The position numbers were made by a program, and so were the translations under genes. A stretch of DNA of 64,000 nucleotides from Roseobacter sp. GAI101 (GTDB taxonomy: Bacteria > Pseudomonadota > Alphaproteobacteria > Rhodobacterales > Rhodobacteraceae), in NCBI RefSeq assembly GCF_000156335.1, contig NZ_DS999213.1:2026214-2090213 (forward strand), given 5' to 3'. How positions within the stretch are numbered: the first letter of the stretch is position 1; each line of letters starts with the position of its first letter. The notes under the pieces were generated by a model. The model saw nothing but the letters and a program-made list of their open reading frames with translations, did no database searches and was not told where the DNA came from. This document shows, one piece after another, positions 37,345-47,684 of this stretch.

Positions 37345-39540
37345 TCAGTAAAAACTCTGCGGATCAATATCCACGGCGATCCTCAGATCCCCCTTCAACC
37401 GCAATTGCCCGACCCATTTCGCCAAGGCGTCTTGCAAGGGGGCCGATTTATCCGCCTTCACCAAAAGCCGCACCCGGTGCCGCCCGCGTACACGCGCAAT
37501 AGGCGCAGGCGCGGGCCCATAGACCTTTGCGCCAACCGCCCGCAGCGGTCCGTCTTGCCGTGCAAGCTGATTGCCCGCGTCAAAGGCGGCCGCCACATCG
37601 GGCCCGCTCAGGATGATCCCCGCCATGCGCCCGTAGGGTGGCACACCGGCCTGACGCCGCTCGCCGGCTTCGGCTTTCCAGAAACCTTCTTCGTCCCCTG
37701 CCAAGATGGCGCGGATCACGGGGTGGTCCGGCTGATAGGTCTGCAACAACGCAGTCCCCGGAGTCTCTGCCCGGCCGGCCCGGCCCGCAACCTGACGCAT
37801 CAACTGAAAAGTCCGCTCGGCTGCACGCAAATCCGACCCCATCAGCCCCAGATCGGCATCAATCACCCCCACCAGGGTGAGGTTGGGAAAGTTATGCCCT
37901 TTGGCCACAAGCTGCGTGCCGATGATAATGTCGGCGGCCCCCTCCGCGATGCCTGCAATCTCGGCCTTCAGCGCCCGCGCCGATCCGTACATGTCAGAAC
38001 TAAGGGTGGCGACCCGCGCATCGGGCCAAAGAGCTGCGGCTTCCTCACCCAGACGCTCTACGCCCGGCCCCACTGCGGCCAGTTTACCTGTCGCGTCGCA
38101 AGACGGGCAGGCTTCGGGCATCGGTTTACTCTCACCACATTGGTGGCAGACCAGACGCTTGAGAAACCGGTGCTCCACCATACGCGCGTCACAATCATCG
38201 CAGCCGATCTGGTGCCCGCAGGCCCGGCACAACGTCACCGGCGCATAGCCGCGACGGTTGATGAACAGCATCGCCTGTTCGCCTCGTTCCAGCCGCTTGT
38301 CCACCTCGGCACGCAAGGTCGGAGACACCCATTTATCGCTGGGCAACCCTTCGGCGCGCATGTCTATCGCGCCCATCTTCGGCATCACCGCAGGCCCGAA
38401 CCGCGACGTCAGTTCAACCCGCGTATACTTACCTGCCTCGGCATTGGCCCAGCTTTCCAGACTTGGCGTGGCGGATGCCAGCACCACCTGTGCCCCGCAG
38501 ATCGAGGCGCGCAAGACCGCCATGTCGCGGGCATTGTACAAAACACCCTCTTCCTGCTTGTAGGAAGTATCGTGTTCTTCATCAACGACGATCAGCCCAA
38601 GGTTCTGGAACGGCAGGAACAACGCCGACCGCGCACCGATCACGACCTGCGCATTGCCCTGCCCCACCATGCGCCAGATCCTGCGGCGTTCGGTCATCGT
38701 CGCGCCCGAATGCCATTCCGCAGGCTTTGTCCCGAACCGCGCGGCGATCCGGTGCAGAAATTGTTCGGTCAGCGCGATTTCGGGCAGCAGGACCAACGCC
38801 TGCCGCCCGGCTTTCAACGCGGCCGCGACGGCCTCAAGGTACACTTCGGTCTTGCCCGATCCGGTAACACCACGCAGCAGGGTGGTGGCATAGGTCTCCG
38901 ATGCAACGCCTTTGGCCAGCAGCGCCGACGCTGCGGCCTGATCCGCTGTCAGTTCCTTGCTGGGCAGCGTCGGATCCATGCGGGCGAAGGGGACATCGCG
39001 CGGGCTGTCTTGCTCAATCACCGCGTCCTGCGCCACCAACCCTTTGATAACCGACGATGTGACCCCCGCCATTTCGGCCAATTCCTTGAGGGTGAACGAC
39101 AGATCACCATAGTCTGCCAAGGTCGCCAGCACCCGACGGCGGGCATCTGTCATCCGGTCAGGTTCTGCTGTCCCGCGCCGATAGATCTTGCGCATCGACG
39201 GCGGGTCGCCCAGCCCCGGCGCACGGGTCGCCAGCCGCAGCATCGCGGGCATGGGCGTCAGCGTATAGGCGGCAGCGCGGGACAGAAAACTGCGCAATTC
39301 CTCGCGCATCGGGGCTGCATCCAGCACGCGGATGACCGACCGGACCTTTGACAGATCGTAATCACCCTGCCCTGCCCCCCAGACCACCCCAAGAACCTTG
39401 CGCGGGCCCAAGGGCACCTCGACAAACGCGCCCAGATGGCAGCCGCCTTCGGGTGCTTTATAGTCCAGCGCACGGCCCAGGGGCTGTGTGGTCAACACGC
39501 CGACAAGTTCGCCTTGATGAAAGAATTCAGGGGGGGGCAC
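37345..39540 (-). CDS. priA: Primosomal replication-restart helicase PriA
   Basis: DNA helicase that reloads the replisome at stalled forks, 731 residues. The frame is open to 39657, but family similarity begins about FFHQGELVGVLTTQPLGRALD; the GTG at 39540 has GGAG six bases upstream and is used as start. Visible parts are the N-terminal 3' DNA-binding domain, Walker A GVTGSGKTEVYLEAV (about residue 230), DEEHDTSYKQEEG, zinc-binding cysteines (TLCRACGHQIGCDDCDARM, then LVCHQCGES and CPSCDATGKL) and the C-terminal helicase motifs GTQLVAKGHNFPNLTLVGV and QVAGRAGRAE. A run of eight G at 39530-39537 just inside the start could be slippage-prone. Confidence 0.93.
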   Translation of the reverse strand: MPPPEFFHQGELVGVLTTQPLGRALDYKAPEGGCHLGAFVEVPLGPRKVLGVVWGAGQGDYDLSKVRSVIRVLDAAPMREELRSFLSRAAAYTLTPMPAMLRLATRAPGLGDPPSMRKIYRRGTAEPDRMTDARRRVLATLADYGDLSFTLKELAEMAGVTSSVIKGLVAQDAVIEQDSPRDVPFARMDPTLPSKELTADQAAASALLAKGVASETYATTLLRGVTGSGKTEVYLEAVAAALKAGRQALVLLPEIALTEQFLHRIAARFGTKPAEWHSGATMTERRRIWRMVGQGNAQVVIGARSALFLPFQNLGLIVVDEEHDTSYKQEEGVLYNARDMAVLRASICGAQVVLASATPSLESWANAEAGKYTRVELTSRFGPAVMPKMGAIDMRAEGLPSDKWVSPTLRAEVDKRLERGEQAMLFINRRGYAPVTLCRACGHQIGCDDCDARMVEHRFLKRLVCHQCGESKPMPEACPSCDATGKLAAVGPGVERLGEEAAALWPDARVATLSSDMYGSARALKAEIAGIAEGAADIIIGTQLVAKGHNFPNLTLVGVIDADLGLMGSDLRAAERTFQLMRQVAGRAGRAETPGTALLQTYQPDHPVIRAILAGDEEGFWKAEAGERRQAGVPPYGRMAGIILSGPDVAAAFDAGNQLARQDGPLRAVGAKVYGPAPAPIARVRGRHRVRLLVKADKSAPLQDALAKWVGQLRLKGDLRIAVDIDPQSFY

Positions 39541-39659
39541 CGACGTCTCCGGCTTGGGATAAATAGAATTAGGGTTTCGGCACCGCAGTTCATAGGCTAA
39601 AGCCCCTTGGCAAGAGACATAGCCATTCGCGCCGCCCATTCCAACCAGAAGGACCAAAT

Positions 39660-40313
39660 ATGAAATTCTTCGTAGATACCGCCGAAATCGACGCCATTGC
39701 AGAACTGAACGATCTGGGGATGGTCGACGGGGTGACCACCAACCCGTCGCTGATCCTGAAGTCAGGCCGCAACATTCTGGAAGTCACCAAAGAGATTTGC
39801 GATCTGGTCGAGGGTCCCGTTTCCGCCGAAGTCGTCGCCCTCAAGGCAGAGGAAATGATCGCCGAAGGCCGCAAGCTGGCCGAGATTGCCGAGAACATCA
39901 CTGTAAAGCTCCCGCTGACATGGGACGGGTTGAAAGCGTGCAAGGTCCTGTCCGGCGAGGGCAAGATGGTCAACGTCACGCTGTGCTTTTCTGCCAATCA
40001 GGCATTGATCGCCGCCAAGGCGGGTGCCACGTTCATCTCTCCCTTCATCGGGCGTCTGGATGATATCAACCTTGATGGCATGGAGCTGATCCAGGACATC
40101 CGCACGGTCTATGACAACTACGGTTTCGAGACGCAGATTTTGGCCGCCTCCATCCGGTCGCCCAACCACGTGTTGGAAGCGGCCCGCATCGGTGCCGACG
40201 TGATGACCGCCCCGCCAGAAGTCATCAAAAAGCTCGCGTCGCATCCGCTGACCGACAAGGGCCTTGAGCAGTTTATGGCCGATTGGGCCAAGACCGGTCA
40301 GAACATTCTGTAA
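39660..40313 (+). CDS. tal: Transaldolase / fructose-6-phosphate aldolase-like protein (TalC/FSA type)
   Basis: Small transaldolase of the non-oxidative pentose phosphate pathway, 217 residues, the short class. It starts [31 protein letters not shown]. The Schiff-base Lys is in [15 protein letters not shown], and other motifs are [26 protein letters not shown] and [27 protein letters not shown] and small transaldolases cannot be told apart from this alone. It is divergent from priA across 119 bases. Confidence 0.92.
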   Translation: MKFFVDTAEIDAIAELNDLGMVDGVTTNPSLILKSGRNILEVTKEICDLVEGPVSAEVVALKAEEMIAEGRKLAEIAENITVKLPLTWDGLKACKVLSGEGKMVNVTLCFSANQALIAAKAGATFISPFIGRLDDINLDGMELIQDIRTVYDNYGFETQILAASIRSPNHVLEAARIGADVMTAPPEVIKKLASHPLTDKGLEQFMADWAKTGQNIL

Positions 40314-40320
40314 GCTCTGA

Positions 40321-40431
40321 TCATGTCAAACTCTTGCGCGCGGTGTCTTCAAGCAGCGCGCGCAAGAACGACGGGCTAAGCGGGAAAAGCGTGTTGGCCT
40401 GTTCAGGCAAGGGCTGAGGTGCTTCTTTCAT
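40321..40431 (-). CDS. Possible small protein of 36 residues
   Basis: An ATG at 40431 on the minus strand, with GAGAAG just upstream, opens a 36-residue frame (MKEAPQPLPEQANTLFPLSP onward) that ends at 40321, eight bases from the transaldolase stop on the other strand. It contains a short amphipathic helix (SFLRALLEDTARKSL). A hairpin (CTTGCGCGC at 40333-40341 with GCGCGCAAG at 40358-40366) overlaps its end. I do not recognise it, and it could be chance or the tail of a decayed gene. Confidence 0.25.
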   Translation of the reverse strand: MKEAPQPLPEQANTLFPLSPSFLRALLEDTARKSLT

Positions 40432-40607
40432 CTTCTCAGTCAAGACATCCAAGCCGCGCTGCGTCCCGAAAATACGTCACATGAAGCCTGACTTTTCCCC
40501 GGCGAAATCGTTTTTGCTGAAAAAACGCGCGAAATCTCAAAATAAAAATGCAGATTTTGCGGATGTCGCATGCTAAGACGGTCAAAATCAAAAAAAACGA
40601 GCCCCGC

Positions 40608-41315
40608 ATGAGCAGCAACCACAAGATCGAAGATTCCCTTCGGGAAGCGATCATTTCGCAGCCCGATGTCATTCTGGACGACAACGATGTGATGCAGGCC
40701 CTGATCGCCGCGAATGAACGCGCGATGGGGAACAACATCGTGGACCTGCGCGGCATCGCGATGGACCGTCTGGAAACCCGGCTGGACCGCCTGGAAGACA
40801 CACACCGCAACGTCATCGCGGCGGCCTATGAAAACCTGGCTGGCACGAACCAGATCCACCGCGCGATCCTGCGGATGCTGGACCCGGTCGAATTTGAAAC
40901 CTTCCTGCGGGATCTGGGCGGTGAAGTCGCTGATATCCTGCGGGTGGATGCGGTGCGGCTGTTGCTGGAATCGGTCCAGAACGACAACGACCCTGCGGTC
41001 AAACGCCTGGGCGATGTGCTGAACGTGGCCGAGCCGGGATTTATCGATGATTACCTGACCGCAGGGCGCGGCGGTACCGTGCGGCAGGTGACATTGCGCA
41101 GCGTCCAAGACAGCCCCGAAACGGTTTACGGCGGCGCGGCCGACTGGATCCGGTCCGAAGCCTGCCTCAAGCTGAACTTCGGCGAGGGGCGTCTGCCTGG
41201 CCTGCTGATCCTCGGGTCAGAAGATCCACACATGTTCGGCCCGCAGCAAGGTACCGATTTGCTGGGCTTTTTCGCCGGCGTCTTTGAGCGTACGATGCGC
41301 CGCTGGTTGTCTTGA
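40608..41315 (+). CDS. DUF484 family protein
   Basis: Conserved protein of 235 residues, with a GAF-like fold in the DUF484 family. The ATG at 40608 (MSSNHKIEDSLREAIISQPD) fits the usual family start; an earlier in-frame ATG at 40548 is less likely. Family features are LREAIISQPDVILDDNDVMQALI, a helical LETRLDRLEDTHRNVIAAAY, and LLILGSEDPHMFGPQQGTDLLGFFAGVFERTMRRWL. It overlaps xerC by four bases, the common DUF484-xerC pairing in proteobacteria; its molecular role is unknown. Confidence 0.88.
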   Translation: MSSNHKIEDSLREAIISQPDVILDDNDVMQALIAANERAMGNNIVDLRGIAMDRLETRLDRLEDTHRNVIAAAYENLAGTNQIHRAILRMLDPVEFETFLRDLGGEVADILRVDAVRLLLESVQNDNDPAVKRLGDVLNVAEPGFIDDYLTAGRGGTVRQVTLRSVQDSPETVYGGAADWIRSEACLKLNFGEGRLPGLLILGSEDPHMFGPQQGTDLLGFFAGVFERTMRRWLS

Positions 41316-42256
41316 GCAGCGCCACCAACACGCTCCTGATCAGCCCGGCGGCGCGGGACGCCATGCAAACCTGGCTGGATCATCAACGTGCTCTCAAAGG
41401 CGCGGCAGAAAATACGATCACGGCCTACCAAGGGGACGTGACCGACTTTCTGGCTTTCATGACGCTGCACAAAGGCGACAGCATCGGCTTGGGCGCGCTG
41501 GCAAACATCACCATCTCGGATATGCGCAGCTGGATGGCCCGGACCCGCGGTCCCGATGTTGGTCCGCGGTCTTTGGCCCGCAAGTTGTCGGCGGTAAAGG
41601 CATTCTACCGCTGGCTGGCCGAGCGTGAAGGGTTTGAACCCACGGCGGTCTTGTCGACACGGTCGCCGAAATTTCCTAAGAAACTGCCGCGCCCCTTGGC
41701 CGTGGATGCTGCAAAAGCGATGATCGACTGTGTCGAACTGCAATCGCCCCGCCCATGGGTTGCCGCGCGCGATGTCGCGGTATTGACGCTGCTTTGGGGC
41801 TGCGGCTTGCGGATCTCCGAGGCGCTTGGCCTGAAAGGAGCCGACGCACCCCTGCCCGATGTATTGCGCATTGTCGGCAAGGGCGGGAAAGAACGCGTCG
41901 TGCCGGTGCTGCCTGCCGCCCGTGACGCCGTTGACGCCTATTTGCGGGCCTGTCCACATCCCCAAGAACATGGCACGGCGCTTTTCAAGGCCGTGCGCGG
42001 CGGCCCCTTGGCGGCCCGCGCCATCGCCCAGGTGATGGCAGATGCACGGATGCAGCTTGGCCTGCCTGCGACCGCGACACCGCACGCGATGCGCCACAGC
42101 TTTGCAACCCATCTGCTGGACGCGGGCGGCGATCTACGCGCGATCCAGGAATTGCTGGGGCACGCGTCCTTGTCCACCACGCAGGCTTATACGGCGGTCG
42201 ATACCGCGCGGCTCATGGATGTCTACAACCGCGCCCATCCCAAGGCGACGGGCTGA
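41312..42256 (+). CDS. xerC: Site-specific tyrosine recombinase XerC
   Basis: Chromosome-dimer resolvase subunit acting at dif with XerD, 314 residues. The start is uncertain: the TTG at 41312 overlaps the DUF484 stop by four bases and gives the full N-terminal SAM-like domain. Catalytic residues are present in order: Arg in GCGLRISEALGL, Lys in VGKGGKERVVPV, His-x-x-Arg in ATPHAMRHSFATHLL, His in LGHASLSTTQAYT, and the Tyr nucleophile in that last segment. It is a housekeeping recombinase, not a phage or integron integrase: no att-like repeats or mobile genes are nearby. Confidence 0.92.
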   Translation: MSSATNTLLISPAARDAMQTWLDHQRALKGAAENTITAYQGDVTDFLAFMTLHKGDSIGLGALANITISDMRSWMARTRGPDVGPRSLARKLSAVKAFYRWLAEREGFEPTAVLSTRSPKFPKKLPRPLAVDAAKAMIDCVELQSPRPWVAARDVAVLTLLWGCGLRISEALGLKGADAPLPDVLRIVGKGGKERVVPVLPAARDAVDAYLRACPHPQEHGTALFKAVRGGPLAARAIAQVMADARMQLGLPATATPHAMRHSFATHLLDAGGDLRAIQELLGHASLSTTQAYTAVDTARLMDVYNRAHPKATG

Positions 42257-42330
42257 AAACCAGGCTTTCGCCAAGTGCCCTTCTGTTCGAAAAAATCGAT
42301 CCGGAATTTTTGAAAATTCCGGTCAGCCTC

Positions 42331-43302
42331 TTACCTGTCCAACTGCGCCACGAAATCCTGCGCGGCCTTGGTCGGGTCTTCCCCGCCTTGCGCCACCAGA
42401 TCGCTCAGCGCGGCCAGCGCGGCCTTTGCCTTTGGTGCCTCAAGCTGTGCCAACAGCGCGTGTTTCACGGCCTGTTCGAACCAATACCGCGCTTGCGCCG
42501 CGCGGGTGCGTTGCCAGAACCCGTGATCCTTCCGCCAGCCCGCCAGCGTCTGAACCTCTGCCCACGCCTCTGACAACCCGTTTTCCTCCAAGGCCGACAC
42601 CATCATCGCCTTGGGAAAGCCGTCGGGGTCCTGCGGGCGTTTGCGCAACAATCTCAATGCACCGGCATAATCCGCACAGGTCCTTGAGGCTGCTGGCTTC
42701 AGGTCGCCGTCAGCCTTGTTCACCACGATGATGTCCGCCATCTCCATGATTCCGCGTTTGACGCCTTGCAATTCGTCCCCGCCCGCGGGGGCCAACAGCA
42801 GCAAAAACACATCCGACATTTCCGCGACCACAGTTTCCGACTGTCCGACGCCGACCGTTTCGATCAGCACCACGTCAAACCCGGCAGCCTCGCAAAGGGT
42901 GACCGCCTCGCGGGTGCGGCGGGCCACGCCGCCCAAATGGGTCTGGCTGGGCGAGGGTCGAATAAATGCGCCTCTCTCGCGGGCCAGCAGGTCCATGCGG
43001 GTCTTGTCCCCCAGGATCGACCCGCCGGAACGGCTTGAGGACGGATCGATCGCCAACACAGCCACGCGCAAGCCCTGACGGATCAGCATCATGCCAAAGC
43101 TTTCGATGAAGGTGGATTTGCCGACACCCGGCGTGCCTGACAGACCTATCCGCAACGCCTCCCGGTCTTTGGGCAGGGCCGCCAGCAGTGCTGTGGCCTG
43201 TGCACGGTGATCCGCGCGGGACGATTCGACCAGCGTGATCCCCCGCGCCAGCGCGCGCCGGTCCCCCGCGACGATGCCCTTGGCCAACTTGTCGATATCC
43301 AT
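42331..43302 (-). CDS. meaB: Methylmalonyl-CoA mutase-associated GTPase MeaB
   Basis: G3E-type GTPase chaperone that protects and reactivates adenosylcobalamin-dependent methylmalonyl-CoA mutase, 323 residues from the ATG at 43302. P-loop [18 protein letters not shown] is near residue 50. Other motifs are the MeaB signature [29 protein letters not shown], and the guanine-specificity motif [10 protein letters not shown]. No mutase gene is in the window. A longer frame to 43428 has no family similarity. It is divergent from hrpB. Confidence 0.93.
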   Translation of the reverse strand: MDIDKLAKGIVAGDRRALARGITLVESSRADHRAQATALLAALPKDREALRIGLSGTPGVGKSTFIESFGMMLIRQGLRVAVLAIDPSSSRSGGSILGDKTRMDLLARERGAFIRPSPSQTHLGGVARRTREAVTLCEAAGFDVVLIETVGVGQSETVVAEMSDVFLLLLAPAGGDELQGVKRGIMEMADIIVVNKADGDLKPAASRTCADYAGALRLLRKRPQDPDGFPKAMMVSALEENGLSEAWAEVQTLAGWRKDHGFWQRTRAAQARYWFEQAVKHALLAQLEAPKAKAALAALSDLVAQGGEDPTKAAQDFVAQLDR

Positions 43303-43408
43303 GCCACAGCCCCTTTGTCTTGGCCTGCATCTTTCAGACGATCCGCGGCAAATGTCCAGACCAACGCAAGGCTTGGCGGCGCGCCCGGATTGACCCATAA
43401 CCCCGATC

Positions 43409-45823
43409 ATGAGCTTTGAACTTCCCATCGATCACGTCATGCCGCAGGTCATCGACGCGTTGCGCCAGACCGGGCGCGTCGTGTTGCAAGCGCCCCCTGG
43501 CGCGGGCAAGACCACCCGCGTGCCCCTTGCGATGCTGGATGCCGGCCTGACCTCTGGCCGGATTATCATGCTGGAACCGCGCCGCCTCGCCGCGCGCGCT
43601 GCCGCCGAAAGGATGTCTGCGACTTTGGGCGAAGACGTCGGCCAGACCGTTGGCTTTCGCGTGCGCGGAGCCTCTGCCATCGGGCCGAACACCCGGATCG
43701 AGGTCGTCACCGAGGGCATCCTGACCCGCATGTTGCAGGACAACCCCGATCTGCCGGGCGTCGGTGCCGTGGTCTTTGACGAATTTCACGAACGGTCGCT
43801 GAATGCCGATCTGGGGCTGGCGCTGTGTCTTGAGGTGGCAGGCGCGTTGCGCGACGATCTTTTGCTGGTTGCAATGTCCGCCACATTGGATGCTGCCCCC
43901 GTGGCCACCTTGATGGACGCCCCGATCGTGACGTCGGAGGGGCGCAGTTTTCCCGTGACGCCCCGCTGGCTGGACCGACCCGTCGGCACACAACGCTTTG
44001 AACAGGCGATGGCTGATCTGGTCATTCACGCGCTCGAAACGGCCCCCGGTTCCGCCTTGGTCTTTCTGCCCGGCGAAGGTGAAATCCGCCGCGTTGAATC
44101 CGCGTTGAAGGACCGCCTGCCCCCAGATTGCACCCTTGCCCCGCTGTTCGGCGCGATGGAATTCAAAGCGCAGCGCGCCGCCATTGCCCCCGCCATCACG
44201 GGACGCAAGGTCGTGCTGGCAACTTCCATCGCCGAAACCTCGCTGACCATCGAAGGCATCCAGATCGTCGTGGACGGGGGCCGCGCGCGCCGCGCACGGT
44301 TTGATCCGTCGTCGGGCATGTCGCGACTGGTCACCGACCGCGTGACGCGGGCCGAAGCCACCCAGAGGGCCGGCCGTGCGGGCCGTGTCTCAGAAGGGGT
44401 CGCCTTCAAGCTCTGGACCCGGGGCGAAGAGGGCGCGCTGGCCGCCTTCCCTCCAGCCGAAATCGAAGTGGGCGATCTGTCGTCTTTCGCGCTTGAACTC
44501 GCGATGTGGGGCGCGCGCGCCGCCGACCTTAACTTTGTCACGCCGCCGCATGACGGGCGACTGGCCGAAGCGCAAGGCGTCTTGCAAATGCTGGGCGCGC
44601 TGGACCACGCGGGCCGCATCACCGACCACGGTCGTGCTTTGGCGCGGCTGCCGTTGCCCCCCCGCCTCGCGCATATGGTTGCCAAGGGCGGGCCGCGCGC
44701 GCCGACACTGGCGGCGATCCTGTCTGAACGCGATCCTCTGCGTGGTGCCCCGATTGATCTGGCGCTGCGCATGGATGCCGTCGCTGGCAAGCGCACCTTG
44801 GGCGAGGTCAACCACGCCACCCTTGCCCGCATCCGCCAAGAGGCCAAGCGCCTTGCGCGGGGCCAATCGGTGCAGGGGCCGGATACGCTGGGGGTGCTTG
44901 CAGCACTTGCCTATCCCGACCGCGTGGCCTTGCGCCGCAAGGGCGATGCGCCGCGCTTTGTGATGTCGGGCGGCAAAGGGGCAGTGATCCAAGACAATGA
45001 CCCGATGGCGGGCGAACGTTTGATCGTGGCGACCGATCTTGACGGCGACCCCCGCGAGGCGCGCATCCGTCAGGCTGTCCGTCTGTCCGATGCTGATTTG
45101 CGCGACACGTTTCCCGATCAGATTGTCTGGCATGACGTCTGCATCTGGTCGCGCCGCGAAGGGCGCGTTCTGACCCGCCAACAGGAACGCTTTGGCGCGC
45201 TGGTGCTGGACGACCGCGCGTGGTCCGACGCCCCGCCCGAAGATATCGCCCGCGCCATGCTGGACGGTGTGCGCCAGTTGGGGATGATGCCGGGCAAAGC
45301 AGCGGCGCTTTTTCTGGCGCGCGCGCGGCTGATGGGGGAAAATTTCCCCAATTTCTCGGACGCGCATTTAATGGAAACCATCCAGGACTGGTTGCTGCCG
45401 CATCTGACCCGCGTGCGAAGCAGCGGCGACTGGAAAGCATTCGATCTGCTGCCCGCCCTTACGGCGCGCCTGTCCTGGGACGAACAACAGATGCTCGACA
45501 AGGCCGTGCCTGCGCATTTCACCACACCTCTGGGCCGCAAGCTGGCCATTGATTATGACGGCGCGCAACCACAGATATCGCTGCGCCTGCAAGAGGTGTT
45601 CGGCGTGACCCGCCACCCGATGATCGCGGGGCAACCGTTACAGGTCACCTTGCTGTCGCCCGCCCAGCGTCCGGTTCAGGTGACAACCGATCTGCCGGGG
45701 TTTTGGGCGGGATCCTATGCAGATGTGCGCAAGGACATGCGCGCGCGCTATCCGCGCCACCCCTGGCCAGAGGACCCGACACAGGCGGACCCGACGCTGC
45801 GCGTTAAACCGCGCGGAACGTAA
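43409..45823 (+). CDS. hrpB: ATP-dependent RNA helicase-like HrpB
   Basis: DEAH-type helicase of the HrpB family, 804 residues, cytoplasmic. Motif I is [19 protein letters not shown] near residue 27, motif [21 protein letters not shown] near 125 (DEFH in place of DEAH, as in HrpB), motif [13 protein letters not shown] near 153, and motif [15 protein letters not shown]. The HA2 region and the HrpB C-terminal domain follow ([25 protein letters not shown]). HrpB's cellular substrate is poorly defined. It is followed by a 408-base gap with no recognisable gene. Confidence 0.93.
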   Translation: MSFELPIDHVMPQVIDALRQTGRVVLQAPPGAGKTTRVPLAMLDAGLTSGRIIMLEPRRLAARAAAERMSATLGEDVGQTVGFRVRGASAIGPNTRIEVVTEGILTRMLQDNPDLPGVGAVVFDEFHERSLNADLGLALCLEVAGALRDDLLLVAMSATLDAAPVATLMDAPIVTSEGRSFPVTPRWLDRPVGTQRFEQAMADLVIHALETAPGSALVFLPGEGEIRRVESALKDRLPPDCTLAPLFGAMEFKAQRAAIAPAITGRKVVLATSIAETSLTIEGIQIVVDGGRARRARFDPSSGMSRLVTDRVTRAEATQRAGRAGRVSEGVAFKLWTRGEEGALAAFPPAEIEVGDLSSFALELAMWGARAADLNFVTPPHDGRLAEAQGVLQMLGALDHAGRITDHGRALARLPLPPRLAHMVAKGGPRAPTLAAILSERDPLRGAPIDLALRMDAVAGKRTLGEVNHATLARIRQEAKRLARGQSVQGPDTLGVLAALAYPDRVALRRKGDAPRFVMSGGKGAVIQDNDPMAGERLIVATDLDGDPREARIRQAVRLSDADLRDTFPDQIVWHDVCIWSRREGRVLTRQQERFGALVLDDRAWSDAPPEDIARAMLDGVRQLGMMPGKAAALFLARARLMGENFPNFSDAHLMETIQDWLLPHLTRVRSSGDWKAFDLLPALTARLSWDEQQMLDKAVPAHFTTPLGRKLAIDYDGAQPQISLRLQEVFGVTRHPMIAGQPLQVTLLSPAQRPVQVTTDLPGFWAGSYADVRKDMRARYPRHPWPEDPTQADPTLRVKPRGT

Positions 45824-46231
45824 GTTGGGTGCTTCTTCGCCAAACGGGCCGAAAACGATGGGGCCGCGCAACGAGAACGCCGACTGCAAGACAGCCGGCG
45901 TCACTCGTTATTGCGCGCAATGGCGCTGATACTTGTCAAACTGATAAGCAGGGCACATCGTTACGACTTGGATCAACTTGTTACCGATTGCGACAAACAC
46001 ACAGGGCATCGCGACCCTTCGCAGCGGAAAACCTCGGCGCATCGCGCGCGCAAGGCGCGGTGTTTTGATGCAAGGGAGTTCATCAGAATTCTGCCGCTGG
46101 TCCTTTATCCACGCCAGACACTGACGAAGAGTTTCAAACCAACCAGAATCTCTGCGGGTTTTGACTAAAAACCGGGAATACATCTGACGTGGGCAGTCCG
46201 GCCAAGGGGCCGAACACCGCACCGTAAGGTG
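45824..46231. other. Gap without recognisable gene between hrpB and the anti-sigma gene
   Basis: The two flanking genes converge on these 408 bases. Short reading frames on both strands (85 residues plus, 104 residues minus) match nothing I know and lack good ribosome-binding sites. I see no long stem-loop with a T-run; GCCGACTGCAAGACAGCCGGC near 45880-45899 can form a weak hairpin. It could contain gene remnants or transcript 3' ends only. Confidence 0.4.
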
Positions 46232-46924
46232 TCAAAGTTCGGTCATTTCCCCAACGGCCAGCACGTCGCCGGTCGGCGCACCGGTGGGCGAGCCGCCCAA
46301 AGGTTCGTCCGAAATGGCCAGCGTGATCTGGGCAGCCTGGCTGCGCAGGGCCTCGGGCACCAGCAGGCGCACGGTTTCCTGTTCCGGCAGCACGCCCAAG
46401 GATACCGGCGCTTGGCCGGGCAAGATCGCCCAAAGTTCGAACGCGCGGTTCGGGGCCACCTGACCTGATACGCGGCGCAGGGCGATTTCATGCTTCACCG
46501 GCTCGACGACCGCAAGGATCTGCAAGCCGCTTGTTTCCCCGACCAATTGTGCGGCCAGAACGGTGGGCTGCGTAACAGGGCCCGTATTGATCTGGAGCAG
46601 TTGGACACCGAGGTATCCGGCAAACAGGAGCGCTGCGATACTGACGCCCTGCCACAACCAGACACGCTGCAAGACCGATACACGCGGCTTGGGAAAGACC
46701 CGCGCCAGCATCTTTTTCTTGAGCTTGGCGGATGGCTTGACCGGGGCAATCGCGCCCGTCATCGCGGCAAAGCGTTCCTGCCAGAAGACCATACGTTCGG
46801 CAAAACCGGCATCCGTCGCCATGCGCCGCCGCGCGGCGGCCTGATCATCGGCAGAGGCAAGGCCCAACACCAGTTCGGCGGCCATCAGATCATCGTCGGG
46901 GGGGGTATCTTGGATATCGGTCAT
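46232..46924 (-). CDS. Anti-sigma factor, RskA-like
   Basis: Membrane-spanning anti-sigma factor of 230 residues. The cytoplasmic N-terminal anti-sigma domain (about 1-85; LMAAELVLGLASADDQAAARRRM) has no zinc-binding His/Cys pattern. One membrane helix follows (LWQGVSIAALLFAGYLGVQLL, about 90-112), then an extracytoplasmic RskA domain (FELWAILPGQAPVSLGVLP, then LAISDEPLGGSPTGAPTGDV). Its start overlaps the sigma gene stop by four bases. The ATG at 46924 is preferred over an upstream extension to 46969 that lies inside the sigma gene. Confidence 0.88.
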   Translation of the reverse strand: MTDIQDTPPDDDLMAAELVLGLASADDQAAARRRMATDAGFAERMVFWQERFAAMTGAIAPVKPSAKLKKKMLARVFPKPRVSVLQRVWLWQGVSIAALLFAGYLGVQLLQINTGPVTQPTVLAAQLVGETSGLQILAVVEPVKHEIALRRVSGQVAPNRAFELWAILPGQAPVSLGVLPEQETVRLLVPEALRSQAAQITLAISDEPLGGSPTGAPTGDVLAVGEMTEL

Positions 46925-47469
46925 TGGCTCATGCACTCCCGCAGGGCGATCAGACCACGGCGCAGCCATGTGCGCATCGTGTTCAGAGGCACGCCGAACC
47001 GATCTGCCAGATCCGCGTAGGTTTCACCGTCCAGGTAGGCACCGCGAATGGCCTTTCCGCGGTCCTCCTCAAGGGTATCGAGACATCCGGACAGGCGCGA
47101 CGCCTCTGACGAAGCCACAGCAAATTCTTCGGGGTTGGGGCCGGGCGACACCAGTTCCAGGCCCGGCGTGTCGATATCCTGATGCCCCTTCTTGCGCGCG
47201 CGCAGCCGGTCGATCGACGTATTGCGCGCGATCGTGATCAGCCAGGTCATCGGGCTGAGGCCATTGGAATGATACCTGTCGGCGTTATTCCAGATTTTGA
47301 CAAATGTATCCTGCATCGCGTCCTCTGCTGCCGCGCGTTTGTTCAACACACGCAGGCAGACCCCGAAAAGTTTCGCACAGGTCCGGTCGTACAACAGATC
47401 AAACGCGGCCCGGTCCTTGAGAGCGACGCGCGCGATCAGGTTCTCGATTTCTTGTCGGTCCATTTGCAA
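46921..47469 (-). CDS. ECF-type RNA polymerase sigma factor (SigK-like)
   Basis: Extracytoplasmic-function sigma factor of about 182 residues. Region 2 includes FDLLYDRTCAKLFGVCLRVL and AAEDAMQDTFVKIWNNADRY. Region 4 is YADLADRFGVPLNTMRTWLRRGLIALRECM. Start is either the TTG at 47469, seven bases after GGAG, or the ATG at 47463. It is translationally coupled to its RskA-like anti-sigma factor. In other bacteria such pairs respond to redox or singlet-oxygen-type stress; no regulon can be read here. Confidence 0.9.
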   Translation of the reverse strand: MQMDRQEIENLIARVALKDRAAFDLLYDRTCAKLFGVCLRVLNKRAAAEDAMQDTFVKIWNNADRYHSNGLSPMTWLITIARNTSIDRLRARKKGHQDIDTPGLELVSPGPNPEEFAVASSEASRLSGCLDTLEEDRGKAIRGAYLDGETYADLADRFGVPLNTMRTWLRRGLIALRECMSQ

Positions 47470-47684
47470 CAGCTGGCTCCGTCATGCAGGGTCTATGTCT
47501 TCGGTCACGATGATAGACGCAGCTTTGGCTTTGTCCAGCGCGGGGGCTTGGGCACAGCGTAACATCAAGCGATCCGATTTGGCGATATTTCATTTCAAGT
47601 GGCCCTTGGGGGCAATCGGCTCTTTTCATGGGGGAAAATTTCCGTAGGGATGGTGCCAAACCCCACCCTAAAAGGATCCCACCA

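Noticed and set aside
37405-39351. 648-codon open frame on the plus strand opposite priA
   Set aside because: Antisense shadow; the minus strand has clear PriA motifs.
41312-42256. Tyrosine recombinase as an integrase of a mobile element
   Set aside because: It is paired with DUF484 and has XerC sequence features; no att repeats, tRNA gene or phage genes are near.
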